From the NCBI RefSeq assembly GCF_002001015.1, contig NZ_MUNO01000026.1, positions 186,001 to 250,000 on the forward strand: a stretch of DNA of 64,000 nt, given 5' to 3'. Made by a program: the position numbers and the translations under genes. Position 1 is the first letter of the stretch. Every line of letters starts with the position of its first letter. Under the pieces are notes generated by a model, which worked only from the letters and a program-made list of their open reading frames with translations, was not told where the DNA came from and searched no databases. Below are positions 24,768 to 35,206 of this stretch, piece by piece. Source of the stretch: Polaromonas sp. A23. GTDB lineage: Bacteria > Pseudomonadota > Gammaproteobacteria > Burkholderiales > Burkholderiaceae_C.

Positions 24768-26249
24768 ATGTCGTCTTCTGTTCAGGCGGCACCGCCCGCG
24801 GCCCCTCTTTTCTGGAATGACACGCCCTTTAAAACCTATCTGTTTGACGCTTTTTCAGTGCTGCTACCGGTAGGTGAAGAATTTGTCATCGCAGCTGTAG
24901 AGGCTGCAGCGGCTACGCTTGCGCACCACACGCCGCTGCAAGATGCCTGCCGGAAGTTCATTGCGGAAGAACAAGCCCACCAGCGGGCACACCAGTTGTA
25001 CAACCAGCGTCTGACGCTTCAGGGCTACCCGGTGCAGGCGCTTGAACAGCGGATAGCTGGCGACCTCACTTCTTTCAGCAAATACCTCTCGGTGAACCAG
25101 CGCCTGTGCCTGGCTGGCGCGTTTGAGCACATCACCAGCGTCATTTCCCGAGCTGCACTTCACGGCACGCGTGGCTGGCTCTCGGCAAACAATTCACCGC
25201 AGGTACGCTTGTGGCGTTGGCATTGCGCAGAGGAAATCGCCCATGCCCATGTCACCCTCGATCTGATGCGGGCCTGCCGTGTCTCGGGCCTGCAGCGCCT
25301 GGGCTTCTACCTGCTGGCCTCTCTGCTGCTGGCCGTCGACATACTGCTTCATGTGAGAATCTTTGGTCGCATCGACAAAGCGCGCACATCTCGGCAGACC
25401 GCCGGGTGGTGGACGTCCGCATTTGGTTTTCTGGCGAAGAGCAAACGTGCCCTGCAATTGGTACCCGCCTGGGCCAGCTACTTTCTTCCGCTGCGGGTAC
25501 TGGCCCAGCCCTCGCCCGTGCAAGCGCCAGCCGGGGTTGCATGCCCGCCGCGCAATCTTGTCACGACGCGATTCCTCCTAGCTGCCGACATTCCCGCCTT
25601 GCTGGCGCTGGAGAACCAGAAGTGGGAACCGGAGCAGGCCGCGACGGCCGACGAAATGAGCGTGCGCATCGCTCGCTACCCCCAGCTCTGTCTCGGAGCA
25701 TTCGATGCGTCGACAGGTGAGGCCCTGGCCTCGATGTTCATGAAACCCACCTCACGGGATTTGCTGATGCAATCGGCCAACTGGCAGGAATGCGCAAGAA
25801 CGCAGGCTGAGGAAACTGACATGGAGTTATTCGGCATCAGTTTCAGCAGCATCCACCCCGAAGCTGGCGACGCCCTGTTCGAGTTCTTCTGGCCGCATGC
25901 CCTCAAGGCTGGGTGGAGGCACATCTACCTGGGCTCGCCGCTGCCAGGGTTCAAGAAGTGGTTGGACCGGAATCCAGGTGGATCGGTTTATCGCTATGTA
26001 CACGGTGGCCGTCGTACGGGCAGAAGAGGCACTGTGCTGCCACTCGACCCCCAATTGCGCTACTACAAGCAGCGGGGGTTCCGGGAAATCATGTACATCC
26101 GCCCCGACTACTTCCCCCACGAGGCATCCCATGACTACGGCGTGGTGATCCGCGGCACAGTGCCGCTGTCCCTGGCATCGCCGTTATGGCGGCGGCTACC
26201 CATCAGCTGGTTGAATGTGCTGAAGAAAAGCCTGTTCGTGCTGCTCTGA
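24768..26249 (+). CDS. Ferritin-like metal-dependent hydrolase (PF10118-like) fused to GNAT-like domain
   Basis: 493 residues. Residues ~10-260 resemble the 'metal-dependent hydrolase' family with a diiron-type helical bundle: EEQAHQRAH and EEIAHAHV supply paired ExxH motifs and FEHITSVI a bridging Glu. After an Ala/Pro linker, residues ~275-490 look like an acetyltransferase fold (FLLAADIPALLALENQKWEP, YLGSPLPGFKKWL, YYKQRGFREIMYI, then SHDYGVVIRG). The combination would put a diiron or lipid-related activity and an acyl transfer on one chain. Start at 24768 is chosen for domain position. It borders the cassette array; no operon partner is seen. Confidence 0.68.
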   Translation: MSSSVQAAPPAAPLFWNDTPFKTYLFDAFSVLLPVGEEFVIAAVEAAAATLAHHTPLQDACRKFIAEEQAHQRAHQLYNQRLTLQGYPVQALEQRIAGDLTSFSKYLSVNQRLCLAGAFEHITSVISRAALHGTRGWLSANNSPQVRLWRWHCAEEIAHAHVTLDLMRACRVSGLQRLGFYLLASLLLAVDILLHVRIFGRIDKARTSRQTAGWWTSAFGFLAKSKRALQLVPAWASYFLPLRVLAQPSPVQAPAGVACPPRNLVTTRFLLAADIPALLALENQKWEPEQAATADEMSVRIARYPQLCLGAFDASTGEALASMFMKPTSRDLLMQSANWQECARTQAEETDMELFGISFSSIHPEAGDALFEFFWPHALKAGWRHIYLGSPLPGFKKWLDRNPGGSVYRYVHGGRRTGRRGTVLPLDPQLRYYKQRGFREIMYIRPDYFPHEASHDYGVVIRGTVPLSLASPLWRRLPISWLNVLKKSLFVLL

Positions 26250-26298
26250 CTGGAGGCAAGGTAGAACGGCTCGCGGCCGGCGTGGCAAGGCCACCGAT

Positions 26299-26360
26299 TC
26301 GCTATCGATTTAATAGCTACTTACGTCCGCAGAATATGGGCTAGTGGCCTATTTTTCTTG
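26299..26360 (+). repeat. Interspersed ~55-bp repeat, copy 8
   Basis: CGCTATCGATTTAATAGCTA, CTTACGTCCG, ATATGGGCTAGTGGCC and TATTTTTCTTG, a somewhat diverged copy between two converging genes. Confidence 0.83.
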
Positions 26361-26389
26361 AGGATGACCGGAAAACAGGTAAATAGGCC

Positions 26390-26773
26390 CTATTCATCAA
26401 GGTCTTGAACCACCGCCATGATGTTGCCCTCGGTGTCCTTGAACCAGGCCGCCATGGCGCCGCCACCGGTGAAGATGCTGCCCTCGGTTTTCATGTCGGG
26501 GGTGTCGTACTCTTCAAACACCACGCCACGGCCCTTGAGCCAGGCCACCGTGGTCTTGATGTCGCCGACCTGCCAGAAGGCACAACTGGCCTGGTTCGTG
26601 CCGGCGCCGGGTGTGGGGTACATGAAAAAACCCGTGCCACCGGCGCACTGAAAAATCAGGCCGGGGCCTGAAGACTGGCCGAGGCCCAGGCCGAGTTCGT
26701 CTTCATAAAACTGGCGCGCTCGCTTCAGGTTGCTGACAGGCACATAGGAATACAGGGGTGCGCTCTTGAGCAT
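26390..26773 (-). CDS. VOC (glyoxalase/bleomycin-resistance) family protein
   Basis: 127 residues forming two beta-alpha-beta-beta-beta modules: YVPVSNLKRARQFYEDELGL opens the first and FWQVGDIKTTVAWLKGRGV the second, ending AWFKDTEGNIMAVVQ. VOC proteins use a divalent metal for isomerase, dioxygenase or resistance functions; the metal residues here cannot be assigned with confidence. CGGAGA precedes the ATG. It is an isolated gene between two repeat copies. Confidence 0.85.
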   Translation of the reverse strand: MLKSAPLYSYVPVSNLKRARQFYEDELGLGLGQSSGPGLIFQCAGGTGFFMYPTPGAGTNQASCAFWQVGDIKTTVAWLKGRGVVFEEYDTPDMKTEGSIFTGGGAMAAWFKDTEGNIMAVVQDLDE

Positions 26774-26885
26774 GGTGTTTTCTCCGAAGAAAAAACCAGT
26801 CTACGGCGATAGGCCGGTGCGGGGAAGCGGCCGGTTGCAAGCACATGAAAGCGGTGTGAACCGCGCTGGAACGTTGAACAGCAAG

Positions 26886-26948
26886 CGCTATCCATTTAAT
26901 AGCTGCTTGCGCCCGTCCAATAAGGGCCAGCGGTCGATTTTCCTTAGG
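26886..26948 (+). repeat. Interspersed ~55-bp repeat, copy 9
   Basis: CGCTATCCATTTAATAGCTG, CTTGCGCCCGT, AATAAGGGCCAGCGG and CGATTTTCCTT: one of the best-preserved copies. Confidence 0.88.
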
Positions 26949-26993
26949 AATACGGCCAGTGGCAACCTGAACGCCGTCGTGAAGGCACTCCGT

Positions 26994-28004
26994 TCACAAA
27001 TCCAGTCGGGCGCCAGAAGTCTTGACCAGCCGCTCCCAGACCGGGGAATCCTTTTTGTAGGCGGCGGCAAACGCCTCGGGCGTACTGGCGGCCACCGTGA
27101 AGCCCATGCTGGAGATTCTTTCGACGATCTCGGGCATCACGCAGATGCGCTGGATCTCGCTGGACACGCGGGCGATGATGTCTTTGGGTGTTTTGGCCGG
27201 CGCGGCCATGCCTATCCAGCCCGCAATGCGGTAGAACTCGTCTGTCAGCCCCTGCTCGGTCAGCGTGGGCGCATTGGGCAGAACGGCCATGCGTTTGAGT
27301 CCGGTCACGCCAATCAGCTTGAGCTTGCCTGCCTCGATATGCGGCTTGGCCGCCAGCGCGCTGGCGTAGGACATCTGGATCTGGCCACCGATCAACTCCT
27401 GCAACATGGGCGCCTCGCCTTTGTACGGCGCATGCACCATGTCGGCCTTCTGGCTCTCGCTCATGGAGTAGCCGGCCAGGTGCGCATAGGAGCCCACGCC
27501 CCATGAGCCATAAGAAAGCTTGCCCTTGTTGGCCGCGATGTATTTAAGCAGTTCGGGGCCATTTTTTGCGGGCACGCTGGGGTGAACAACCAAGGTAACC
27601 GGCGCATTGACAAATTGCGAGACCAGCGTCAGGTCACGCTGCGGGTGATAGGGCAGCTTGTCGTACAGGAACAGGTTAGTCATCAGCGACGAATTGAGAG
27701 ACACCACAAAGGTGTAGCCGTCCGGCGCGGCCTTGGCCACGTTGTCCGTTCCCACAATGCCACCAGCACCGCCCCTGTTGTCGACAAGCACCGGCTGCCA
27801 CAGGCGTGCACTGAGCTTCTCGCCAATCAGGCGGGTCAGAACGTCAGTGGCACCGCCCGCATTGAACGGCACGACGATACGGATAGGTTTGTTGGGGTAA
27901 CCCTGCTGCGCAAGTGCGGGCGATGCGAGTGCCCCCAGGCAAAGGGGAAGACCGGCAGAACCTGCCTGGGTCAGCAATTCGCGACGATTCAAGGGTTTCA
28001 GCAT
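26994..28004 (-). CDS. Bug/TctC-family periplasmic solute-binding protein
   Basis: 336 residues. A signal peptide of Tat-like type (NRRELLTQAGSAGLPLCLGA, ending ALAQ) precedes YPNKPIRIVVPFNAGGATDV, the hallmark of Bug proteins, and VLVDNRGGAGGIVGTDNVAK and PDGYT follow as in the family. These proteins bind carboxylates, amides or aromatic acids for tripartite tricarboxylate transporters or signalling. No tctA or tctB is adjacent, so it is an orphan, as most betaproteobacterial Bugs are. CCGGAGA precedes the ATG. The ligand is unknown. Confidence 0.92.
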   Translation of the reverse strand: MLKPLNRRELLTQAGSAGLPLCLGALASPALAQQGYPNKPIRIVVPFNAGGATDVLTRLIGEKLSARLWQPVLVDNRGGAGGIVGTDNVAKAAPDGYTFVVSLNSSLMTNLFLYDKLPYHPQRDLTLVSQFVNAPVTLVVHPSVPAKNGPELLKYIAANKGKLSYGSWGVGSYAHLAGYSMSESQKADMVHAPYKGEAPMLQELIGGQIQMSYASALAAKPHIEAGKLKLIGVTGLKRMAVLPNAPTLTEQGLTDEFYRIAGWIGMAAPAKTPKDIIARVSSEIQRICVMPEIVERISSMGFTVAASTPEAFAAAYKKDSPVWERLVKTSGARLDL

Positions 28005-28114
28005 GGTGGTCTCCGGTTGGTGAGCAAATTTAGCAACACCATGCGAAAAACAGCCAGCCGGTATAAACCCGCATTTTGTCGCCGGGGCGACTGCTTGAAA
28101 GGCTTAAAAAAGAG

Positions 28115-30484
<2,370 letters not shown>

Positions 30485-30663
30485 GGGGGCTTTAGGGAGA
30501 ACCCTGTATTTTAGGCTTTTGCCCCTGCGCAAGCTAGCTGCGGGGCTATTTGAAGAGTACGCTCTGTAGCGCGTACGAGCGTTTTCACCTAGGCGTTAGA
30601 CAGCAAAGTGACAGGCTCGCCGCGCACCATGAAATCTCACCACCACCCTTAGAGGAGACAAAC

Positions 30664-31623
30664 ATGCGTCGCGACACCTTCCTTAAATCCATGGCTGCAC
30701 TGGCTGCGGCCGGCGCCCTGCCCCTGACAGCACGCGCTGCCCCTACCGTCAAAATGATGATTCCGGCCAACCCCGGCGGTGGATGGGACACCACCGGCCG
30801 GGCCCTGGGCAAAGCCCTGCAGGACGGCAAGCTGGCCGACGCCGTGGTCTACGAGAACAAGGGCGGCGCCGCGGGCGCACTGGGCCTGGCACAGTTCATC
30901 AACAGCAGCAAGGGCGACCCGAACGCCATGATGGTGATGGGCGCGGTGATGCTGGGCGGCATCATCACCGGACGGCCACCTGTCAATCTGACCCAGGTGA
31001 CACCCATTGCGCGGCTCACCAGCGAATACAACGTGTTTGTCCTGCCGGCAAATTCGCCTTTCACCAGCATGAAGGACGTTGTGGCGCAACTGAAGAAAGA
31101 CCCCGGCAGCGTGAAGTGGGGCGGCGGCTCACGCGGCTCTACCGAACACATTGCAGCCTGCATACTGGCGCGCAGCGTGGGGGTTGATCCGAAGAAGGTC
31201 AACTACGTTGCCTTCCGCGGCGGCGGCGAAGCCACGGCGGCTATCCTGGGCGGCAACGTCACAGTGGGCGGCAGCGGCTACAGCGAGTTTGCGGAATACA
31301 TCAATGCCGGAAAAATGAAGGCCATTGGTGTCACCTCCCAAAAACGCCTGCCTGGCGTGGCTGTGCCCACCATGAAGGAACAGGGCTTTGACGTGGTCAT
31401 CGGCAACTGGCGCGGTGTTTATGGCGCGCCCGGCATCACGCCTGAACAGCGTGAAGCGCTGGCCAACATGGTTGTGGACGCCACCAAAACCAAAACCTGG
31501 ACCGACGCCTTGACGGCCAACAAATGGACGCCTGCCGTGCTGAAGGGCCGCGAGTTTGACGAGTTTGTGGACTACGAGTTCTCTGCCCTGCGCGCCATCA
31601 TCTACCTGGCCGGCATGGCCTGA
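30664..31623 (+). CDS. Bug/TctC-family periplasmic solute-binding protein
   Basis: 319 residues with a signal peptide (FLKSMAALAAAGALPLTARA) and the TctC-type opening VKMMIPANPGGGWDTTGRAL and VYENKGGAAGALGLAQF. The later blocks GGGSRGSTEHIAACILA and EQGFDVVIGNWRGVYG fit tricarboxylate-binding TctC proteins better than the paralogue at 26994. AGAGGAGAC lies before the ATG. No transporter membrane genes follow; a strong terminator is found 50 bases downstream, so the gene is monocistronic. Confidence 0.92.
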   Translation: MRRDTFLKSMAALAAAGALPLTARAAPTVKMMIPANPGGGWDTTGRALGKALQDGKLADAVVYENKGGAAGALGLAQFINSSKGDPNAMMVMGAVMLGGIITGRPPVNLTQVTPIARLTSEYNVFVLPANSPFTSMKDVVAQLKKDPGSVKWGGGSRGSTEHIAACILARSVGVDPKKVNYVAFRGGGEATAAILGGNVTVGGSGYSEFAEYINAGKMKAIGVTSQKRLPGVAVPTMKEQGFDVVIGNWRGVYGAPGITPEQREALANMVVDATKTKTWTDALTANKWTPAVLKGREFDEFVDYEFSALRAIIYLAGMA

Positions 31624-31669
31624 CAGCTACCCTGCCCGGCCACATTATCGTGTGCGGGGCTTGGGGCGC

Positions 31670-31696
31670 AGGCCGGCTATAGCCGGCCTTTTCTTT
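31670..31696 (+). terminator. Rho-independent terminator after the TctC-like gene
   Basis: The palindrome AGGCCGGCTATAGCCGGCCT is followed by TTTTCTTT on the plus strand, 47 bases after the stop of the TctC-like gene. Confidence 0.85.
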
Positions 31697-31711
31697 GCTC
31701 GCTCCACCTGA

Positions 31712-31888
31712 TCAAGCCCCGGCCTGTGCGGGTATGACCTTGCCGGGTTCACGCACAGGCGGGACCGGTTCGCCGGGTGGATCAATCACTTCAGGGGGGA
31801 CTTCCGGCAAAGGAGGCATCACCGGAGGCGGCATTTCGGTCGGTATCTGAGTGCCTGGATCTGGGGTACCTGCAGAAAAAAAGATCAT
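31712..31888 (-). CDS. Small proline-rich protein
   Basis: 58 residues: MIFFSAGTPDPGTQIPTEMP followed by an almost pure Pro/Glu/Val sequence with repeated PPxP, PEVPPEVIDPPGEP and PVPPVREPG. No membrane segment or enzyme motif. GGAG lies 7 bases before the ATG at 31888; an earlier in-frame ATG at 31900 contains that GGAG and is less likely. It lies directly downstream of the 31927 gene and probably shares its transcript. The function is unknown. Confidence 0.55.
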   Translation of the reverse strand: MIFFSAGTPDPGTQIPTEMPPPVMPPLPEVPPEVIDPPGEPVPPVREPGKVIPAQAGA

Positions 31889-31926
31889 GGGTTTCTCCAT
31901 CGACAAGTAGTGCCTGCGACGCGCGG

Positions 31927-32238
31927 TCAGCTGTCTGATGGGCGGCGGCCCAAAGCGAACTTCAACAGGCCCGCGACCAATGCACCGGTGGCAGCTGCCA
32001 TCAATGCAGAGGTGCCCGGTTTGCGGGCGACATAAGCGCATAACGCCTCCTGATACCGCGACAGCGAACCTCCTGCGCCCTTCTCCGCTTCTGTACCACC
32101 AACCGACACAGTTTGAAACAGAGCGGCTTCAGCCGACGTCGGATTGACAAGCACCGCTTCTTCCGCAGACTGCAACACATCGTCACCCAATTGCCGGGGC
32201 TGACTCTGCGGAGATATTTCGTCATTCAGTGACGGCAT
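31927..32238 (-). CDS. Small hypothetical protein with C-terminal membrane anchor
   Basis: 103 residues. The first ~65 are polar (DEISPQSQPRQLGDDVLQSA, later SLSRYQEALCAYVARKPG), and the end is one hydrophobic segment (SALMAAATGALVAGLLKFAL) with a basic tail, a plan like that of ElaB/YqjD-type ribosome-docking stress proteins but shorter. The ATG at 32238 has AGGA about 10 bases upstream; a GTG one codon earlier is possible. It forms a pair with the proline-rich gene and is divergent from the catalase cluster. Confidence 0.55.
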   Translation of the reverse strand: MPSLNDEISPQSQPRQLGDDVLQSAEEAVLVNPTSAEAALFQTVSVGGTEAEKGAGGSLSRYQEALCAYVARKPGTSALMAAATGALVAGLLKFALGRRPSDS

Positions 32239-32662
32239 CACAAAAATCCTTTCTGAACAGGAAAACGGGGGGTCGGCTGGTTTCGCTGTTACACGGTGAA
32301 GCTGGGGAAATTTTGTTGCGCTTTGTTGAACCAGTTCGTCATGAACTCAACTCTAAAAGCCCCTGCATCACATGCGTGCGGGATAGCCGTGGGTTGGCTT
32401 GTAGGAGGAGGTCGCGGGGCGGGCACTTGAAATGCTATTTCGGGGAATGCCTTGCATCACGCATCCGCCAAGCCGCAAGCCAGTGAGCGTCCCTAAACGC
32501 CACACCGTAAGACGGGTCTTACACCTGCTCGCGATTGCCCTTACAGCTGCTGACGCACAGGGGCTACGGACTTTACCGGCCCAAGTTTGTATGGTGAAAG
32601 CAGTTCTCTCCACAGTCTGCTCTCCACAGTTCAGGCAAGCACATCAACCCGGGGTACGCATC
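32239..32662. other. Divergent regulatory region between small stress-type genes
   Basis: 424 bases without a supported gene. It should hold promoters for the 32238 gene (leftward) and for the 32663 gene and perhaps catalase (rightward). A plus-strand frame from 32432 runs into the 32663 gene, but its first part is Arg/His-rich without family likeness. No confident promoter or operator was identified. Confidence 0.5.
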
Positions 32663-32926
32663 ATGGCCATCGCAGCCTCTTCTTCCACGGTCTCTCCGCT
32701 CAAACCGGCGCCTGCCTCGTCTCTTGCTTTTTTTGGCCCCGCGACGTGGCTGCTGGCTGCTTTGGCGGGTCTGATCACTGTTCTGGCCGTGATGCCGGAC
32801 GGCAGCGCGGAAGCGCTACAGACAGCTATCGGCTGGCTGATCATCGGCTTGGTGGCCGCCCTCGGTGTGATGGCTATCGTCAAAGGCGTGGAGCGGTTGC
32901 TGGATTGCGAAACCGAAAACAGCTAG
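32663..32926 (+). CDS. Small two-TM protein upstream of catalase
   Basis: 87 residues: a Ser/Ala/Pro-rich N-terminus, then two hydrophobic segments (WLLAALAGLITVLAVMP and GWLIIGLVAALGVMAIVKG) and an acidic end (ERLLDCETENS). No family recognised. It ends 75 bases before katE in the same direction and may be co-transcribed with it. The ATG at 32663 is the best start, although its ribosome site is weak. Confidence 0.55.
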   Translation: MAIAASSSTVSPLKPAPASSLAFFGPATWLLAALAGLITVLAVMPDGSAEALQTAIGWLIIGLVAALGVMAIVKGVERLLDCETENS

Positions 32927-33001
32927 TCCCCTTCGCTGCCACAGCTGCCTTGCCCAGCGGGCCAACATCTTTTTATTTTTTCCGCGTCTTAAGGAACCCC
33001 G

Positions 33002-35179
33002 ATGCCGCAACCCAAGCGCAGCGCCACCAGCACTTCACCCAAACTTCTTTCCAGCGCTACAGAAAAGCAAAAACAGTTACAAAACAGCACCAGCGAACCA
33101 GGGAACATGCTGACGACAAATCAGGGCTTGCGGATTCCCGACAACCACAATTCCCTGAAGGCGGGTGTGCGCGGCCCGACCTTGATGGAGGACTTCATCC
33201 TCCGCGAGAAAATCACCCACTTCGACCACGAGCGGATTCCTGAGCGGGCCGTCCATGCCCGCGGCTCGGCGGCGCACGGTTTCTTCAAGGTCTACAAACC
33301 GATGACGCAATTCACCAGCGCCGGCTTTTTGCAGAACCCGGAAGCGGAAACGCCGGTGTTTGTGCGTTTCTCGACGGTCGCCGGTTCCAGGGGATCAGCC
33401 GACACCGTGCGCGACGTGCGCGGATTTGCAGTCAAGTTTTACACCGACGAAGGCAACTACGACCTGGTCGGCAACAACGTTCCGGTGTTTTTCATTCAGG
33501 ACGCCATCAAGTTTCCTGACCTGGTGCATGCACTCAAACCCGAGCCGCACAACGAGATGCCGCAGGCGGCCAGCGCCCATGACACCTTCTGGGACTTCGT
33601 TTCCCTGATGCCGGAGTCCACCCACATGTTGATGTGGGCCATGTCGGACCGCACCATTCCGCGCAGCTACCGGATGATGGAAGGTTTCGGTGTTCACACG
33701 TTTCGCTTCATCAACGCGCGCGGTGATTCGCATTTTGTGAAATTTCACTGGAAGCCCAAGCTGGGCGTTCATGGCCTGGCCTGGGACGAAGCCCAGAAGC
33801 TTGCCGGCAAGGATGCCGACTTTCACCGTCGCGACCTGTGGGAGGCCATCGAACAGGGCAATTTCCCGGAGTGGGAACTCGGCGTTCAGATTGTTGAAGA
33901 AGGCAAGGAAGACAAGCTGGGCTTTGACATCCTGGACCCGACCAAACTGATTCCGGAATCAGTCGTGCCGGTGCAGATCATCGGCAAGCTGGTACTCAAC
34001 CGCAACCCTGACAATTTCTTTGCCGAGACCGAACAGGTGGCGTTTCATCCCGGGCACCTGGTGCCGGGCATCGACTTCAGCGACGACCCGCTGCTGCAGG
34101 GGCGCCTTTTCTCTTACACCGACACGCAATTGTCACGCCTGGGCGGCGCCAATTTTCACGAAATACCCATCAACAAGGCGGTTTGCCCGTTCCACAACTT
34201 CCAGCGAGACGGCATGCACCGCCAGGAAATCAGCAAGGGCCGCGTTGCCTACGAACCCAACACTTTAGCCACCGGCGCGGAATTCCGCGTTGACGGAGGC
34301 GCACAGGGTTTTAACACCCACCCGCAAGCGCTGGAGTCGCCCAAGATCCGCCGGCGCAGTCCGTCCTTCGATGATCATTTTTCGCACGCCACGTTGTTCT
34401 GGAACAGCCAGAGCCCGGCAGAGAAAGACCACATCGTGGCCGCTTTCCGGTTTGAGCTTTCCAAAGTGGAAGTGACGGATATTCGCCAGCGAATGGTGGA
34501 TAACCTGGCCCATGTCGATGCGAAACTGGCAGCGCGCGTCGCTGCCCCGCTCGGCATCAATGCACCCGACCCCAAAGCCGCAGCCGGGCGCCTGGGGTTT
34601 CGCGACTACAGGATCATCCCCACCGTCGAGGACGATGCGGCGCTCAGCATGGTGGCCAAGCCTGCCGCTGACATCAAGACCCGCAAGGTGGCCATTCTGG
34701 TGGCCGACGGCGTGGACCTGCTGAGTTTCAAACGCTTGCAGCAAGAGCTGCTGGACGCGGGCGCGCAGTGCAAACTTGTTGCACCGCAACTGGGGTTTGT
34801 AAGCACCTCATCGGGCAAGCAACTCGCTGCAGACCACACGTTCTCCAATATGCCATCCATCATGTTTGATGCCGTGCTGATACCGGGCGGCGCGGACAGC
34901 GCCGTGGCGTTGGCGCAGCTGGGCGACGCGGTGCATTTCGTGCTGGAGGCTTACAAACATTGCAAGCCCGTGTGTGCGCTCAATGATGGAGCCCAGTTGC
35001 TGAGCACACTCGGCTTCGCGCTGGAGGCCAAGGGAGACGCGCTGATGCAGCCCACGCCGGGCGTGCTGATGGCCGACACCCGGCGAACGGCCGATGGCGA
35101 GATCTCGCAGGCCTTTATTGCAGCCATTGCCAGCCACAGGCATTGGGACAGGCTCAATGTGGACGCCGTGCCGGCCTGA
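33002..35179 (+). CDS. katE: Large-subunit monofunctional catalase HPII (KatE type)
   Basis: 725 residues, the length of clade 2 catalases rather than the ~490-residue small-subunit type. Essential residues are present: the distal His in [15 protein letters not shown], the Asn in [13 protein letters not shown], and the proximal heme Tyr in [15 protein letters not shown]. Residues ~570-720 form the extra C-terminal DJ-1/PfpI-like domain ([20 protein letters not shown]). The enzyme disproportionates hydrogen peroxide in the cytoplasm and is typically stationary-phase or stress induced. AAGGAA precedes the ATG. Confidence 0.95.
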   Translation: MPQPKRSATSTSPKLLSSATEKQKQLQNSTSEPGNMLTTNQGLRIPDNHNSLKAGVRGPTLMEDFILREKITHFDHERIPERAVHARGSAAHGFFKVYKPMTQFTSAGFLQNPEAETPVFVRFSTVAGSRGSADTVRDVRGFAVKFYTDEGNYDLVGNNVPVFFIQDAIKFPDLVHALKPEPHNEMPQAASAHDTFWDFVSLMPESTHMLMWAMSDRTIPRSYRMMEGFGVHTFRFINARGDSHFVKFHWKPKLGVHGLAWDEAQKLAGKDADFHRRDLWEAIEQGNFPEWELGVQIVEEGKEDKLGFDILDPTKLIPESVVPVQIIGKLVLNRNPDNFFAETEQVAFHPGHLVPGIDFSDDPLLQGRLFSYTDTQLSRLGGANFHEIPINKAVCPFHNFQRDGMHRQEISKGRVAYEPNTLATGAEFRVDGGAQGFNTHPQALESPKIRRRSPSFDDHFSHATLFWNSQSPAEKDHIVAAFRFELSKVEVTDIRQRMVDNLAHVDAKLAARVAAPLGINAPDPKAAAGRLGFRDYRIIPTVEDDAALSMVAKPAADIKTRKVAILVADGVDLLSFKRLQQELLDAGAQCKLVAPQLGFVSTSSGKQLAADHTFSNMPSIMFDAVLIPGGADSAVALAQLGDAVHFVLEAYKHCKPVCALNDGAQLLSTLGFALEAKGDALMQPTPGVLMADTRRTADGEISQAFIAAIASHRHWDRLNVDAVPA

Positions 35180-35182
35180 ATG

Positions 35183-35206
35183 CCCTGACGCCCAGAGCCG
35201 TCAGGG
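35183..35206. other. Hairpin between convergent genes
   Basis: CCCTGACG and CGTCAGGG form an 8-base stem around an 8-base loop exactly between the katE stop (35179) and the penicillin-acylase stop. There is no T-tract on either strand, so termination activity is uncertain. Confidence 0.45.

Noticed and set aside
35183..35206. Bidirectional terminator between katE and penicillin acylase
   Set aside because: Stem present but no T-tract on either strand; kept only as a hairpin.
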